Assembly: GCA_016719925.1 (NCBI GenBank)
Contig: JADJYC010000003.1
Location: 1 to 64,000 of the forward strand
DNA from: Crocinitomicaceae bacterium
Lineage (GTDB): Bacteria > Bacteroidota > Bacteroidia > Flavobacteriales_D > Crocinitomicaceae
Direction: 5' to 3'
DNA: 64,000 nucleotides
Notes under the pieces: generated by a model
What the model was told of the DNA's origin: nothing
Database searches by the model: none
What the model saw: only the letters and a program-made list of their open reading frames with translations
Made by a program: the position numbers and the translations under genes
In this document: positions 15,509-24,786 of the stretch, one piece after another
Numbering within the stretch: position 1 is the stretch's first letter
How the letters are laid out: every line of letters starts with the position of its first letter

Positions 15509-16876
15509 CTACTTCAGCTGATTATAAACCACCCAAATCTGTGTTCCGTCAGAGAATGTAACAAGATAATAATATTCTGTTGTCTGATCGATGGTTACTG
15601 GAAGATAGGCTCCGGTTTTATTTTTCTGACAGGTTGCATTATCACCGATTTTAAAATCTTTTGCAAAATTTTCCAGCGTAGATCCTTTTGCAATAGGAAG
15701 ATTAGTTGCATTTCCCCAAATCCATGACAGGCCTTCAGAAAAAGCAAATGTGCGGTCATACTGTGCTTCAATAACCACTTCTCCTTTTCCATTCAGATAA
15801 CCGCATTTATTATCCGGAGATGTGTAAGGCATGATATTTTTTGTGTCTCCGCCACCGGTAATATATTTTACCGGAACCTGTGCAAACGGTTTTCCTTCTG
15901 CATTCACATAAGATTTATCTCCGTTCGATTCCATCTCTACTCCAAACCATCCGTCTTCAGCCGCGTGACCAAAAACAGACGCATATTGAATAGGTATAAT
16001 TACTTTTCCGGTTGTATCAATCACACCAAACTTTCCTCCCTTTTCCACTACTGCAAGTCCGCCCTGAAAATCATCAGCACCATCATATTGAGGTGTAATA
16101 ACCCATTCATTATTCCGGTTATAATATCCCCAGCCCGAGCGCGTTTCATATTTAGTATAAGATGCAGAAAGTCCGTTTGAAAATCCCATACAATTTTTAG
16201 TAAGCGTTGGTTTAAAAATTACTTCTCCTTTTGGATTAATTAAGCAGGTCACTCCGTTGATCTGAACTCTGCATTCTCCATCTTTAAAAGAGGATGTTCC
16301 TGCCTGATTAAACTGAAACGGAATAACAACTTTTCCAGTTGTATCAATGAAGCCATAATTTGCTTTAACCCCATCATACGGCATTACGCAGGCAAGTCCT
16401 TCAGAAAAACTGTCACCCGTATATTGACAAGGAATAATCAATTCCCCTTTTCGGTTGACAAAACCCATCTTACCTTCATCATCATAAACCGCACAAAATC
16501 CTTCAATAAAATATCCGATATTTTTCCATCCCCTTGAACTCACTTGCTCTCCTTTTTTATTAATCAGAAAATATTCTTCTTCTCCCGGTTTTTTCACCCA
16601 AGCAACTCCTGAACTGAATGAATATACTTTTTCATACTGACAGGGGATAACTGTTTTACCAGTTTTATCAATAAATCCCCAGCGGGTGTATGATTTGGTT
16701 CCTTCCAGAACTGACTGAGCAATTTCAGCCATTCCATCTGAAAAAGAATAAGCGTGTGTTGCTTTTATACTGAAAACACGTTCGCCGTTTTCATTGATGC
16801 AGGTGTAAAATTTTTCCTGAGAAAATGATTCTGCAGAAATTAATAATAGACTGATCAAAAATAAAATCTGTTTCAT
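15509..16876 (-). CDS. WG-repeat exported protein
   Basis: 455 residues with a signal peptide (KQILFLISLLLISAESFSQ). The body contains about ten WG/KWG-type repeats, recognised by units such as YGFIDTTGKVVIPFQF and FGVIDTTGKVIIPIQYA spaced about 45 residues apart, which form a beta-propeller-like scaffold. The last 60 residues (TTEYYYLVTFSDGTQIWVVYNQL) are a separate small domain. There is no T9SS tail, so it probably stays in the periplasm or at the outer membrane. Function is unknown; these repeats usually mediate binding. Confidence 0.85.
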   Translation of the reverse strand: MKQILFLISLLLISAESFSQEKFYTCINENGERVFSIKATHAYSFSDGMAEIAQSVLEGTKSYTRWGFIDKTGKTVIPCQYEKVYSFSSGVAWVKKPGEEEYFLINKKGEQVSSRGWKNIGYFIEGFCAVYDDEGKMGFVNRKGELIIPCQYTGDSFSEGLACVMPYDGVKANYGFIDTTGKVVIPFQFNQAGTSSFKDGECRVQINGVTCLINPKGEVIFKPTLTKNCMGFSNGLSASYTKYETRSGWGYYNRNNEWVITPQYDGADDFQGGLAVVEKGGKFGVIDTTGKVIIPIQYASVFGHAAEDGWFGVEMESNGDKSYVNAEGKPFAQVPVKYITGGGDTKNIMPYTSPDNKCGYLNGKGEVVIEAQYDRTFAFSEGLSWIWGNATNLPIAKGSTLENFAKDFKIGDNATCQKNKTGAYLPVTIDQTTEYYYLVTFSDGTQIWVVYNQLK

Positions 16877-16922
16877 AGAATGTTGAATTACAATTTAAAT
16901 TTAATAAAAAAGATAAAAGGGA

Positions 16923-19022
16923 TTAACTGATTCTGGACCAGTTTGGTTTTGATTTGAGAATTTTACGCAGTTCATTGGCAATATTCTGATGTTCTTTCAT
17001 TTCAAATTTCGGATCACGGTCAATTAAATCACGTGCTTTATCCCTTGCCAGCTGAACAATTTGCGCATCTCTTGAAAGATCAGACAATCTCAGGTTCAGC
17101 AAACCGCTTTGCTGGGTTCCCATAATATCACCCGGACCTCTTAACCGCAAATCCACCTCAGCAATTTTAAATCCATCATTGGTTTCACACATGGTTTCCA
17201 ATCTTGCTTTGGCATCCTGACCTAATTTGTATCCGGTCATTAAAATACAATACGACTGATCGGCACCTCTTCCAACTCTTCCTCTCAGCTGATGCAATTG
17301 TGACAAACCAAAACGCTCAGCGCTCTCAATTACCATTACACTGGCGTTGGGAACATTTACACCCACCTCAATTACTGTTGTTGCCACCATGATATTGGTA
17401 ATACCTTTCACAAATTGCTGCATTTCATATTCCTTTACTTCCGGTTTTAATTGACCATGAACAATACTTACTCTGTATTTTGGCAAAGGGAATCTTCTGG
17501 TAATCGAATCATATCCATCCATCAGATTCTGATAATCCATTTTTTCTGATTCCTGAATGAGCGGATAAACAATATAAACCTGTCTTCCTTTCGCTATTTC
17601 ATTTTCCAGAAACTGAAAAATTTTCAATCTGGATGATTCAGTTTTATGCCAGGTTTGAATTGCTTTTCTTCCGGGTGGCATTTCATCAATTACTGAAATA
17701 TCGAGATCACCATAAAAGGTTAATGCAAGCGTTCTTGGAATAGGTGTTGCTGTCATCACCAGAACATGCGGCGGCAAATCATTTTTTGTCCAGAGCCTTG
17801 ATCTTTGTGCAACTCCAAACCGATGCTGTTCATCAATAATTGCAATTCCAAGATCTTTATACTCCACAACTTTTTCAAGCAGGGCATGCGTTCCGCAAAG
17901 TATATTTATTTCACCGGATTTTAATTGTTCATGCAGAATTTTGCGTTTCGATTGTTTGGTTGAACCGGTCAGCAATTCAACTTTAATATCCATGTTTTTT
18001 AAAAACTCACAGATGGTATTGTAATGTTGTGTTGCAAGAATTTCTGTTGGTGCCATGATGCAAGCCTGATATCCGTTATCAACAGCAATGAGCATGACCA
18101 TCAGAGCGACCAGCGTTTTACCGCTTCCAACATCTCCCTGCAATAACCGGTTCATATGCATACCGCTTGCAATGTCAACCCGGATTTCTTTAATCACTTT
18201 TTTTTGTGCACCGGTTAGTTCATAAGGAAGATGATTGTTATAAAAATCATTGAAGTACTCCCCCACTCTGGTTAGTTTAACTCCTTTCAGTTTTTTCTGC
18301 GTAATCTGTTTTCGCATCAGCAATTCAAGCTGCAGAAAAAATAATTCTTCAAATTTTAATCTGAATTGTGCTCTTTTTGCCAGTTCATTATTTTGTGGTG
18401 CATGTATTTCAAGCAGTGCCTTTTCTTTGCTCAGTAAATTCAAATCACCGAGAATATCAGGCGGCAGTGTTTCTTCAATCTGATTTTTAAGCTGAGGCAG
18501 TAATTGTGAAACAATATTTTCAAAACCTCTTGACGTAAATCCAAGTGCCTGCAGTTTTTCACCCGAATGATAGACTGCCTGTAAACCTCCCGCTTGTTCC
18601 TGCATTGAACTGACTGCCTCCATTTCAGGATGTGCGATATTCCATTTGGGACCAAATTGTTTCGGTTTTCCGTAAACAATTAATTCAGGTAAATTTTGCA
18701 ATTTGGATTTGATCCATTTTGCTCCTTTGAACCACACCAGATCAATGGATCCTGACCCATCTTCAAATTTTGCTTCCAGTCTTTTTATCCGGCCAGTTGC
18801 CACTTCACGCAGTGAAACTACTTTTCCCTTCAGCTGTACAAATCCATCCGTTTTTGGAATATCTGCAATTTTCTGAAAGGATGTTTTATCCACATATCTG
18901 AACGGAAAATAATGCAGCAGATCACCAAAAGTATAAATGCCTGCTTCTTTTCTCAAAATAGCTCCACGCTGAGGACCAACGCCTTTCAGATATTCAATGG
19001 GTGTGGAGAGCAAATCATTCAT
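16923..19022 (-). CDS. recG: ATP-dependent DNA helicase RecG
   Basis: 699 residues, the standard length. RecG remodels stalled replication forks and Holliday junctions. In order: an N-terminal wedge/OB domain (IEYLKGVGPQRG), Walker A LLQGDVGSGKT, the DEQH box in AIIDEQHRFG, MTATPIPRT, and the C-terminal helicase half ending in the TRG-like region (HQLRGRVGRG). ATG 19022 gives the usual MNDLLSTPIEYLKG start; 12 more upstream residues in frame look non-native. Confidence 0.95.
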   Translation of the reverse strand: MNDLLSTPIEYLKGVGPQRGAILRKEAGIYTFGDLLHYFPFRYVDKTSFQKIADIPKTDGFVQLKGKVVSLREVATGRIKRLEAKFEDGSGSIDLVWFKGAKWIKSKLQNLPELIVYGKPKQFGPKWNIAHPEMEAVSSMQEQAGGLQAVYHSGEKLQALGFTSRGFENIVSQLLPQLKNQIEETLPPDILGDLNLLSKEKALLEIHAPQNNELAKRAQFRLKFEELFFLQLELLMRKQITQKKLKGVKLTRVGEYFNDFYNNHLPYELTGAQKKVIKEIRVDIASGMHMNRLLQGDVGSGKTLVALMVMLIAVDNGYQACIMAPTEILATQHYNTICEFLKNMDIKVELLTGSTKQSKRKILHEQLKSGEINILCGTHALLEKVVEYKDLGIAIIDEQHRFGVAQRSRLWTKNDLPPHVLVMTATPIPRTLALTFYGDLDISVIDEMPPGRKAIQTWHKTESSRLKIFQFLENEIAKGRQVYIVYPLIQESEKMDYQNLMDGYDSITRRFPLPKYRVSIVHGQLKPEVKEYEMQQFVKGITNIMVATTVIEVGVNVPNASVMVIESAERFGLSQLHQLRGRVGRGADQSYCILMTGYKLGQDAKARLETMCETNDGFKIAEVDLRLRGPGDIMGTQQSGLLNLRLSDLSRDAQIVQLARDKARDLIDRDPKFEMKEHQNIANELRKILKSKPNWSRIS

Positions 19023-19190
19023 CGAATACAAAAATTCAGAAATTAAATTACATAACATCCATGAGCATTTAAATATTTATACAATTGCATGTTTGTTAAT
19101 CATTCAGAGTAACAAAGAAATTGTTAACATACCGTTCATAAATTCCGCCGTTCATCTGCATTTTAGAATGAACAATCCCTTCATAAATTA

Positions 19191-19198
19191 TAAATTTG
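19191..19198 (+). promoter_or_regulatory. -7 element TAAATTTG before pgk
   Basis: TAAATTTG fits TAnnTTTG and ends 19 bases before the ATG at 19218. No clear -33 TTG is seen. It is likely the promoter of pgk-murF. Confidence 0.5.
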
Positions 19199-19217
19199 TT
19201 CAGCAATTTTATTTCGA

Positions 19218-20414
19218 ATGAAATCTATCTCAACCTATGATTTTAAAGGTAAACGCGCTTTGATTCGCGTTGACTTTAACGTTCCTATTGATAAAGCCAC
19301 TCTTCAGGTGACTGATGACACCCGAATCAGAGCAGCAATACCAACCATTAAAAAAGTTTTGGAAGGCGGAGGAAGTGTAGTGCTGATGTCTCATCTTGGC
19401 AGACCAAAAAATATACCGGAAGATAGGTATTCGATGAAAAATTGTATTGCAATCATTGAAAAGTATCTGGGATTAAAAATTCAGTTTGCTACAGATTGTA
19501 TAGGAGACAGAGCCTTTGAACAATCTGCTTCACTCAAGCAAGGCGAAGTTTTACTTCTTGAAAACCTGAGATTTCATCAAAGAGAAGAAAAAGGAGATGT
19601 GGGTTACGCCGAATTGTTGTCAAAACATGGTGATTGTTATATTAATGATGCTTTTGGAACTGCGCATCGTGCACACGCCTCAACAACAATTATCGCACGA
19701 TTTTTTCCAAATGATAAAATGTTTGGATACCTGATTGAAAAAGAAATTGACAGTGTTAATCAGGTACTGGAATCAGATAAAAAACCACTAACAGCAATTG
19801 TTGGTGGCGCAAAAGTTTCATCAAAAATTACCATTATCAATAAGCTGCTTGACAAAGTGGATAACCTGATTATTGGCGGCGGTATGGCTTATACTTTTGT
19901 AAAAGCACAGGGAGGTAAAGTTGGAAAGTCATTAGTGGAAGATGATCATATTAAAACGGCTCTGGAAATAATTGATCAGGCAAAAAAGAAAAATGTCAAT
20001 CTGGTTTTGCCGGTTGATACTATCTGGGCAGATGAATTTTCTGAAGCTGCCAAAACCGGTGAAGGTAAAATTGGTGAAATTCCGGATGGCTGGATGGGAC
20101 TTGATATTGCAACCGACTCCATCAAATTGTTCAATCAGGTTATACTAAACTCAAAACTGATTTTGTGGAACGGACCAATGGGTGTTTTTGAAATGGAAAA
20201 ATTCCAGAAAGGAACACTGGAAATTGCCAAAGCTGTTGCTGAGGCAACTAAACAAGGTGCCTTTTCATTAGTGGGAGGAGGAGATAGTGTTGCAGCGGTT
20301 AATAAATTTGGATTGGACAAACATGTTAGTCACGTTTCGACCGGTGGTGGTGCAATGCTGGAATATCTGGAAGGAATTCAATTGCCTGGAATTGCAGCAA
20401 TTATTAATGACTGA
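19218..20414 (+). CDS. pgk: Phosphoglycerate kinase
   Basis: 398 residues, standard length. It makes ATP from 1,3-bisphosphoglycerate in glycolysis. The signature RVDFNVPID, the substrate-binding SHLGRPK, the hinge and nucleotide residues (GGAKVSSKI, GPMGVFE) and the C-terminal SLVGGGDSVAAV and STGGGAMLE blocks are intact. murF follows after 3 bases, an unusual but clear co-transcription of glycolysis and cell-wall genes. Confidence 0.97.
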   Translation: MKSISTYDFKGKRALIRVDFNVPIDKATLQVTDDTRIRAAIPTIKKVLEGGGSVVLMSHLGRPKNIPEDRYSMKNCIAIIEKYLGLKIQFATDCIGDRAFEQSASLKQGEVLLLENLRFHQREEKGDVGYAELLSKHGDCYINDAFGTAHRAHASTTIIARFFPNDKMFGYLIEKEIDSVNQVLESDKKPLTAIVGGAKVSSKITIINKLLDKVDNLIIGGGMAYTFVKAQGGKVGKSLVEDDHIKTALEIIDQAKKKNVNLVLPVDTIWADEFSEAAKTGEGKIGEIPDGWMGLDIATDSIKLFNQVILNSKLILWNGPMGVFEMEKFQKGTLEIAKAVAEATKQGAFSLVGGGDSVAAVNKFGLDKHVSHVSTGGGAMLEYLEGIQLPGIAAIIND

Positions 20415-20417
20415 AAA

Positions 20418-21701
20418 ATGAATACAGAACAACTTCATAGATTGTTTTTGACTTCGGAAGGAATTTCAACAGATACCAGAAAAGTAATTCCGGGTTCAAT
20501 TTTCTTTGCATTGAAAGGCGATAATTTCAACGGAAATAAATTTGCAGCAGATGCGCTTAAAGGAGGTTGTTCTTATGCAGTAGTTGATGAGAAAGAATAT
20601 GTGGTTTCAGATAAATTTATTCTGGTTGAAGATGTATTAAAATCACTTCAGTCACTTGCAAATCATCACCGCAAACAATTTAAAATTCCTGTTATCGGAA
20701 TTACCGGCAGTAATGGTAAAACAACGACCAAAGAGTTGATTGGCGCTGTGCTTTCAACCACTTACAACACGCTTATTACAGAAGGAAACCTGAATAATCA
20801 CCTTGGGGTTCCGCTGACATTATTGCGTCTGAATATAGATCATGAAATTGCCATCATTGAAATGGGTGCAAATAAACCCGGAGACATTAAAGAACTTGCA
20901 GAAATTGCCGAACCATCTCACGGTATTATTACAAATATCGGGGCTGCACATATTGAAGGTTTTGGTTCACTGCTGGGTGTTGTCAAAACAAAAACAGAAC
21001 TGTACCGGTTCATTCAGTCTGCGGGTGGAATTCTATTCTGCAATTCAGAAGATGAAACTTTAAATTCAAATTTACCTGACGGAACAAGCGTAATTTATTA
21101 CGGTAAAAATTCAGGATCAGTAACAGGCAAAATCACATCGCTCACTCCTTTTGTAAATTTTTTGTGGAGTGAAAATGATCTGACGCATCCTGAAATATCT
21201 TCAAAACTCGTTGGAGCATACAATTTTGATAATTTTCTTGCAGCAATTTGTATCGGAAGATTTTTCAATGTATCTGCTGAAAATATCAATGAAGCATTGT
21301 CTGCCTATACTCCAGCCAACAAACGTTCACAGGTTGAAAAAACGGAACGCAATACATTGATTGTTGATTGTTACAACGCCAATGCAACCAGCATGAAAGC
21401 TGCGCTGGAAAATTTTATTGCTATACCCCATGAAAACAAACTTGCTGTTTTGGGAGACATGCTTGAACTGGGACCAATCTCAAAAGTAGAACATCAGAAA
21501 ATTGTGGATTATCTTTCAGACAAAAAAACAGAAGTAATTCTTGTGGGGCAGGAGTTTGAAAATACCAATACCGCTTTTCAAAAATTCAAAACATCGGATG
21601 AACTTTTGAAATCAGGACAACTGAATTCAGTGAATAATCATCTCATTTTGATTAAAGGTTCCAGAGGGATAAAACTGGAGAGTGTTATTACTAGTTTATG
21701 A
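20418..21701 (+). CDS. murF: UDP-N-acetylmuramoyl-tripeptide--D-alanyl-D-alanine ligase
   Basis: 427 residues. MurF adds D-Ala-D-Ala to the peptidoglycan precursor in the cytoplasm. The N-terminal domain begins with the typical STDTRKVIPGSIFFALKG, the ATP site is GITGSNGKTTTKEL, and the central-domain motifs NNHLGVPLT and IIEMGAN are present. The C-terminal DCYNANATSM and LGDMLELG blocks complete the Mur ligase fold. It is not in a dcw cluster here but behind pgk. Confidence 0.95.
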   Translation: MNTEQLHRLFLTSEGISTDTRKVIPGSIFFALKGDNFNGNKFAADALKGGCSYAVVDEKEYVVSDKFILVEDVLKSLQSLANHHRKQFKIPVIGITGSNGKTTTKELIGAVLSTTYNTLITEGNLNNHLGVPLTLLRLNIDHEIAIIEMGANKPGDIKELAEIAEPSHGIITNIGAAHIEGFGSLLGVVKTKTELYRFIQSAGGILFCNSEDETLNSNLPDGTSVIYYGKNSGSVTGKITSLTPFVNFLWSENDLTHPEISSKLVGAYNFDNFLAAICIGRFFNVSAENINEALSAYTPANKRSQVEKTERNTLIVDCYNANATSMKAALENFIAIPHENKLAVLGDMLELGPISKVEHQKIVDYLSDKKTEVILVGQEFENTNTAFQKFKTSDELLKSGQLNSVNNHLILIKGSRGIKLESVITSL

Positions 21702-21713
21702 GATCTTCCGGCA

Positions 21714-21739
21714 GGTTTCCTCGGCTGCGCTCGGAAACC
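21714..21739. terminator. Hairpin between murF and GIY-YIG gene
   Basis: GGTTTCC (21714-21720) and GGAAACC (21733-21739) form a 7-bp stem around the loop TCGGCTGCGCTC. A T tract follows at 21751 on the plus strand, so it could terminate murF and possibly both convergent genes. The loop word recurs in the hairpin at 22339-22363. Confidence 0.55.
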
Positions 21740-21746
21740 CTAAGCC

Positions 21747-22073
21747 TCATTTTTTTAAGTTCTTTCTTACTGGTTGTAATTTAAAATGAGTTTCATTTTT
21801 GCAATCTGCAAGCTTATGCAATAGTTCATACTGTCTTTTGATGAGAGCAACCTTTTTGCCGTGGCTCCATTTTTGGACCTGCTTCTCGCGATAAAAAGCG
21901 TGATCAATTCTTTCAAACTCTTCACAATAAATTAATTCAACTGGGAGTCGCAGCGAGGTATAATTTGAGCCTTCACCATTCTGATGCTGCTCTATTCTCT
22001 TAACTAAGTATTTGGTACTACCGGTGTAAAATGTCCCGTCAGAACATTTTAAAATGTACATCCATCCCTTCAT
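21747..22073 (-). CDS. GIY-YIG nuclease family protein
   Basis: 108 residues. The GIY-YIG core is read as WMYILKCSDGTFYTGSTKYL, with the conserved Arg (KRIEQH), the Tyr in SNYTS and the Glu in FERIDHAFYREKQVQKW. It belongs to the short UPF0213-like, single-domain form. The extra C-terminal tail (about 30 residues, basic) is not conserved in such proteins. It is a stand-alone gene with no homing context. Confidence 0.85.
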   Translation of the reverse strand: MKGWMYILKCSDGTFYTGSTKYLVKRIEQHQNGEGSNYTSLRLPVELIYCEEFERIDHAFYREKQVQKWSHGKKVALIKRQYELLHKLADCKNETHFKLQPVRKNLKK

Positions 22074-22233
22074 CCAATCTCTTCAATATTAAATTACAAA
22101 CACTTCACATTAGGAGTCCGCTAAACAACATTTTAACTTCTCTTCTCTTTCCTTAACTCAATTTCCTTGATGATTGCAGATCATTAAAAGTGGTACTTAA
22201 CAAAGATGATCGCTTGAAACAATATACGCTGGG

Positions 22234-22363
22234 TATTCGAGCGCTGCAATTTCCGCTGGTGATGGAGCGAAATAATCAACGTAAGGTGATCGAGCGCAGC
22301 AATCAGCAAAGGGGGACGAGCGCAGCAATCGGCAAAAGGTGATCGAGCGCAGCCGAGATCACC
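22234..22363. repeat. Short GAGCGCAGC repeats with terminator hairpin
   Basis: Units of about 30 bases, of the form GGTGATCGAGCGCAGC then AATCGGCAAA, occur in four imperfect copies between the GIY-YIG gene and the acyl-CoA dehydrogenase. The last copy is the terminator hairpin of the latter gene, which suggests that the array grew from terminator copies. The rest of the gap 22074-22233 shows nothing I can name. Confidence 0.6.
22339..22363 (-). terminator. Rho-independent terminator after acyl-CoA dehydrogenase
   Basis: On the minus strand GGTGATC and GATCACC form a 7-bp stem around the loop TCGGCTGCGCTC, followed by TTTTGCC. It starts at the base next to the stop codon. Confidence 0.65.
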
Positions 22364-23505
22364 TTAATCCTTCAATATCCCCCGAGAAATAACAATCTTC
22401 TGTATCTCTGACGTTCCTTCGTAAATCTGTGTGATTTTTGCATCACGCATCAGACGCTCAACATGATATTCACGCACGTAGCCGTAACCGCCATGAATCT
22501 GCACTGCTTCAGTTGTAACAAACTGAGCAATCTCTGAAGAAAATAATTTTGCCATCGATGCAGCTTCTGTATAATCAACTCCACGGTCTTTCATTCCTGC
22601 TGCGTTGAGACACATTAACCGGGCTGCCTCTACCTGTGTGGCCATGTCAGCCAGTTTGAAAGCAATTGCCTGATGCTGATAAATTTCTTTTCCAAATGTT
22701 TTTCGTTGTTTAGCATACGCAATGGCCAGTTCTAATGCACCTGACGCAATACCCATTGCCTGAGATGCTATACCTATTCTTCCGCCGCCTAAAGTTTGCA
22801 TAGCAAATTTGAAACCGAATCCTTCTTCTCCAATTCTGTTTTCTTTCGGAACTTTTACGTCATTAAAAATTAATGTGTGCGTATCTGATCCGCGGATTCC
22901 CATTTTATCTTCTTTTTCACCAACTATAAATCCTGGCATACCTCTTTCAAGAATAAGCGCATTGATTCCATGATGTCCTTTTTCTTTATCAGTCTGACAA
23001 ATGACAATATAAATTGATGCAGAGCCTCCGTTGGTAATCCAGTTTTTAGTTCCGTTCACCAGGTAGTGATCTCCCATGTCTATAGCTGTTGTTCTTTGTG
23101 ATGTTGCATCAGAACCTGCTTCTGGTTCTGACAAACAGAATGCACCTATTTTTTCTCCTGTTGCAAGGGGGGTCAGAAATTTGTGTTTTTGTTCTTCAGA
23201 TCCGAATTGTTCCAGTCCCCAGTTTACCAATGAATTACAAACAGACATACAAACAGCTACTGATGCATCTACTTTAGAAATTTCTTCCATAGCAAGTACG
23301 TATGAAACTGTATCCATTCCGCCTCCGCCGTATTTCGGATCTACCATCATTCCTAAAAATCCCAGCTGACCCAGTTGCTTCAACTCATCTATCGCCACTT
23401 TAGCTTCTTTGTCGCGCTGAATAACGCCCTTTTCAAAACATTCTGAGCAAAATCTCTGGCTGCTGCCTGCACTGCCAATTGTTCTTCTGTAAATTTAAAA
23501 TCCAT
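22364..23505 (-). CDS. Acyl-CoA dehydrogenase, frameshifted near 5' end
   Basis: An FAD-dependent acyl-CoA dehydrogenase of about 380 residues, acting in fatty-acid or branched-chain acyl-CoA oxidation. Signatures seen: GAFCLSEPEAGSDA (FAD/substrate loop), WITNGG, and near the C-terminus the catalytic base region QIYEGTSEIQKIVISR. The literal open frame starts at 23398, but the true start MDFKFTEEQLAVQAAARDFA is at 23505. One extra A in the run at 23430-23433 (minus strand) joins them. Short-chain or butyryl-CoA substrates are likely from the overall type, but that is not certain. Confidence 0.92.
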
Positions 23506-23543
23506 AGTTCTTTTTAAATAAGGAAGTGTAATTTTTCGATGGT

Positions 23544-23551
23544 CAAATTTA
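23544..23551 (-). promoter_or_regulatory. -7 element TAAATTTG before acyl-CoA dehydrogenase
   Basis: On the minus strand TAAATTTG lies 38 bases upstream of the ATG at 23505. The nearest TTG is 23 bases further upstream, slightly beyond the usual spacing. Confidence 0.45.
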
Positions 23552-23612
23552 GTCATATATTTTATTCACGCTTTCAAAAAAGTTCTTTTACCTTCAACCT
23601 GATATTTTCAAA

Positions 23613-24698
23613 ATGCCCGACTTCAAAACCACACGTGTCATTGGACTTATGTCCGGAACTTCTCTGGACGGATTAGATTGCTGCTGTGCTGATTTTTATC
23701 AGGACAATACCGGATATCAGTTTAAAATAATTGCCGCTAAGACATTTACGTATTCCGTCTTTTGGAAAAACAAACTTCAGCAGGCATTTTATCTCCCTCC
23801 AGAAAAACTTGCAGAACTTTCAGCAGAATATGGTTTGTTTCTGTCTGAATGCGTCAATCAATTTCAGAAAGAGTTTAAACTGGAAAATGGAATTGATTTA
23901 ATTGCATCACACGGACATACAGTTTTTCATCAACCAGCCAAAGGCATCACCGTTCAAATTGGTGACGGTGAAATACTCAATAAAAAAACCGGCATCCGGG
24001 TAATTAATGATTTCAGAATTAAAGATGTTCAGCTGGGTGGTCAGGGAGCACCGCTGGTTCCGGTTGGTGATCATTTCCTTTTTTCAGATTTCGATGCATG
24101 CCTGAATCTGGGAGGATTTTCGAACATCAGCTTTATTCATAACAATGAAAGGATTGCTTTTGATATTGGACCGGCTAATCTCCCTTTAAATATATTATGT
24201 CAGCGTTTTTTTAATTGCGATTTTGACAGGAATGGTGAAATTTCAAAAAGTGGAAACCTCCTTGAGGATTTGCGCTCAGAGCTGAATGATTTAAACTTTT
24301 TCAAAATACAACCACCAAAATCCCTGGGTTTTGAGTGGTTGAAAGAGGAATATTTGACAGTGATAGAAAAATATATCCATGAGAATCCGGCAGATCTTAT
24401 TACAACTGTTACGCAGCAGGTTGCTGATCAGATTATCAAAGTGACTGAAAACTATCATCTGAAAAGCATTTTAATCACAGGTGGCGGAGCCTATAATGAT
24501 AATCTTATCAACTATTTAAAAAAATCCAATATCCAAATCATCATTCCGTCGCCTGAAATAGTTGAATTTAAAGAAGCTCTGATCTTTGCCTTTCTCGGAT
24601 ATCTGAATTTAAACAATTCGATCAACACCTTTAAATCAGTGACGGGAGCCAGAGAAGATTCGACGGGTGGCATCCGGCATTTTGGTCATCAACAATGA
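23613..24698 (+). CDS. anmK: Anhydro-N-acetylmuramic acid kinase
   Basis: 361 residues. AnmK phosphorylates 1,6-anhydro-MurNAc in the cytoplasm during recycling of cell-wall fragments released by lytic transglycosylases. The nucleotide motif GLMSGTSLDGLDCC is at the N-terminus. GHTVFHQP, QLGGQGAPLVPVGD, LNLGGFSNI, FDIGPANLP and GGGAYN follow in the family order. It stands alone with its own short upstream gap. Confidence 0.93.
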   Translation: MPDFKTTRVIGLMSGTSLDGLDCCCADFYQDNTGYQFKIIAAKTFTYSVFWKNKLQQAFYLPPEKLAELSAEYGLFLSECVNQFQKEFKLENGIDLIASHGHTVFHQPAKGITVQIGDGEILNKKTGIRVINDFRIKDVQLGGQGAPLVPVGDHFLFSDFDACLNLGGFSNISFIHNNERIAFDIGPANLPLNILCQRFFNCDFDRNGEISKSGNLLEDLRSELNDLNFFKIQPPKSLGFEWLKEEYLTVIEKYIHENPADLITTVTQQVADQIIKVTENYHLKSILITGGGAYNDNLINYLKKSNIQIIIPSPEIVEFKEALIFAFLGYLNLNNSINTFKSVTGAREDSTGGIRHFGHQQ

Positions 24699-24786
24699 AT
24701 GGTTAAAACTTTTTGGTAAAGGCGGTAAATCAGCCAATCCAAAGCGGAAATCTTTTTTAATTTTGGACGTTTAAATCAAAGAACAA

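Noticed and set aside
21747..22073. Homing endonuclease
   Set aside because: It is the short single-domain GIY-YIG form found widely as a stand-alone gene; no intron or interrupted host gene is present.
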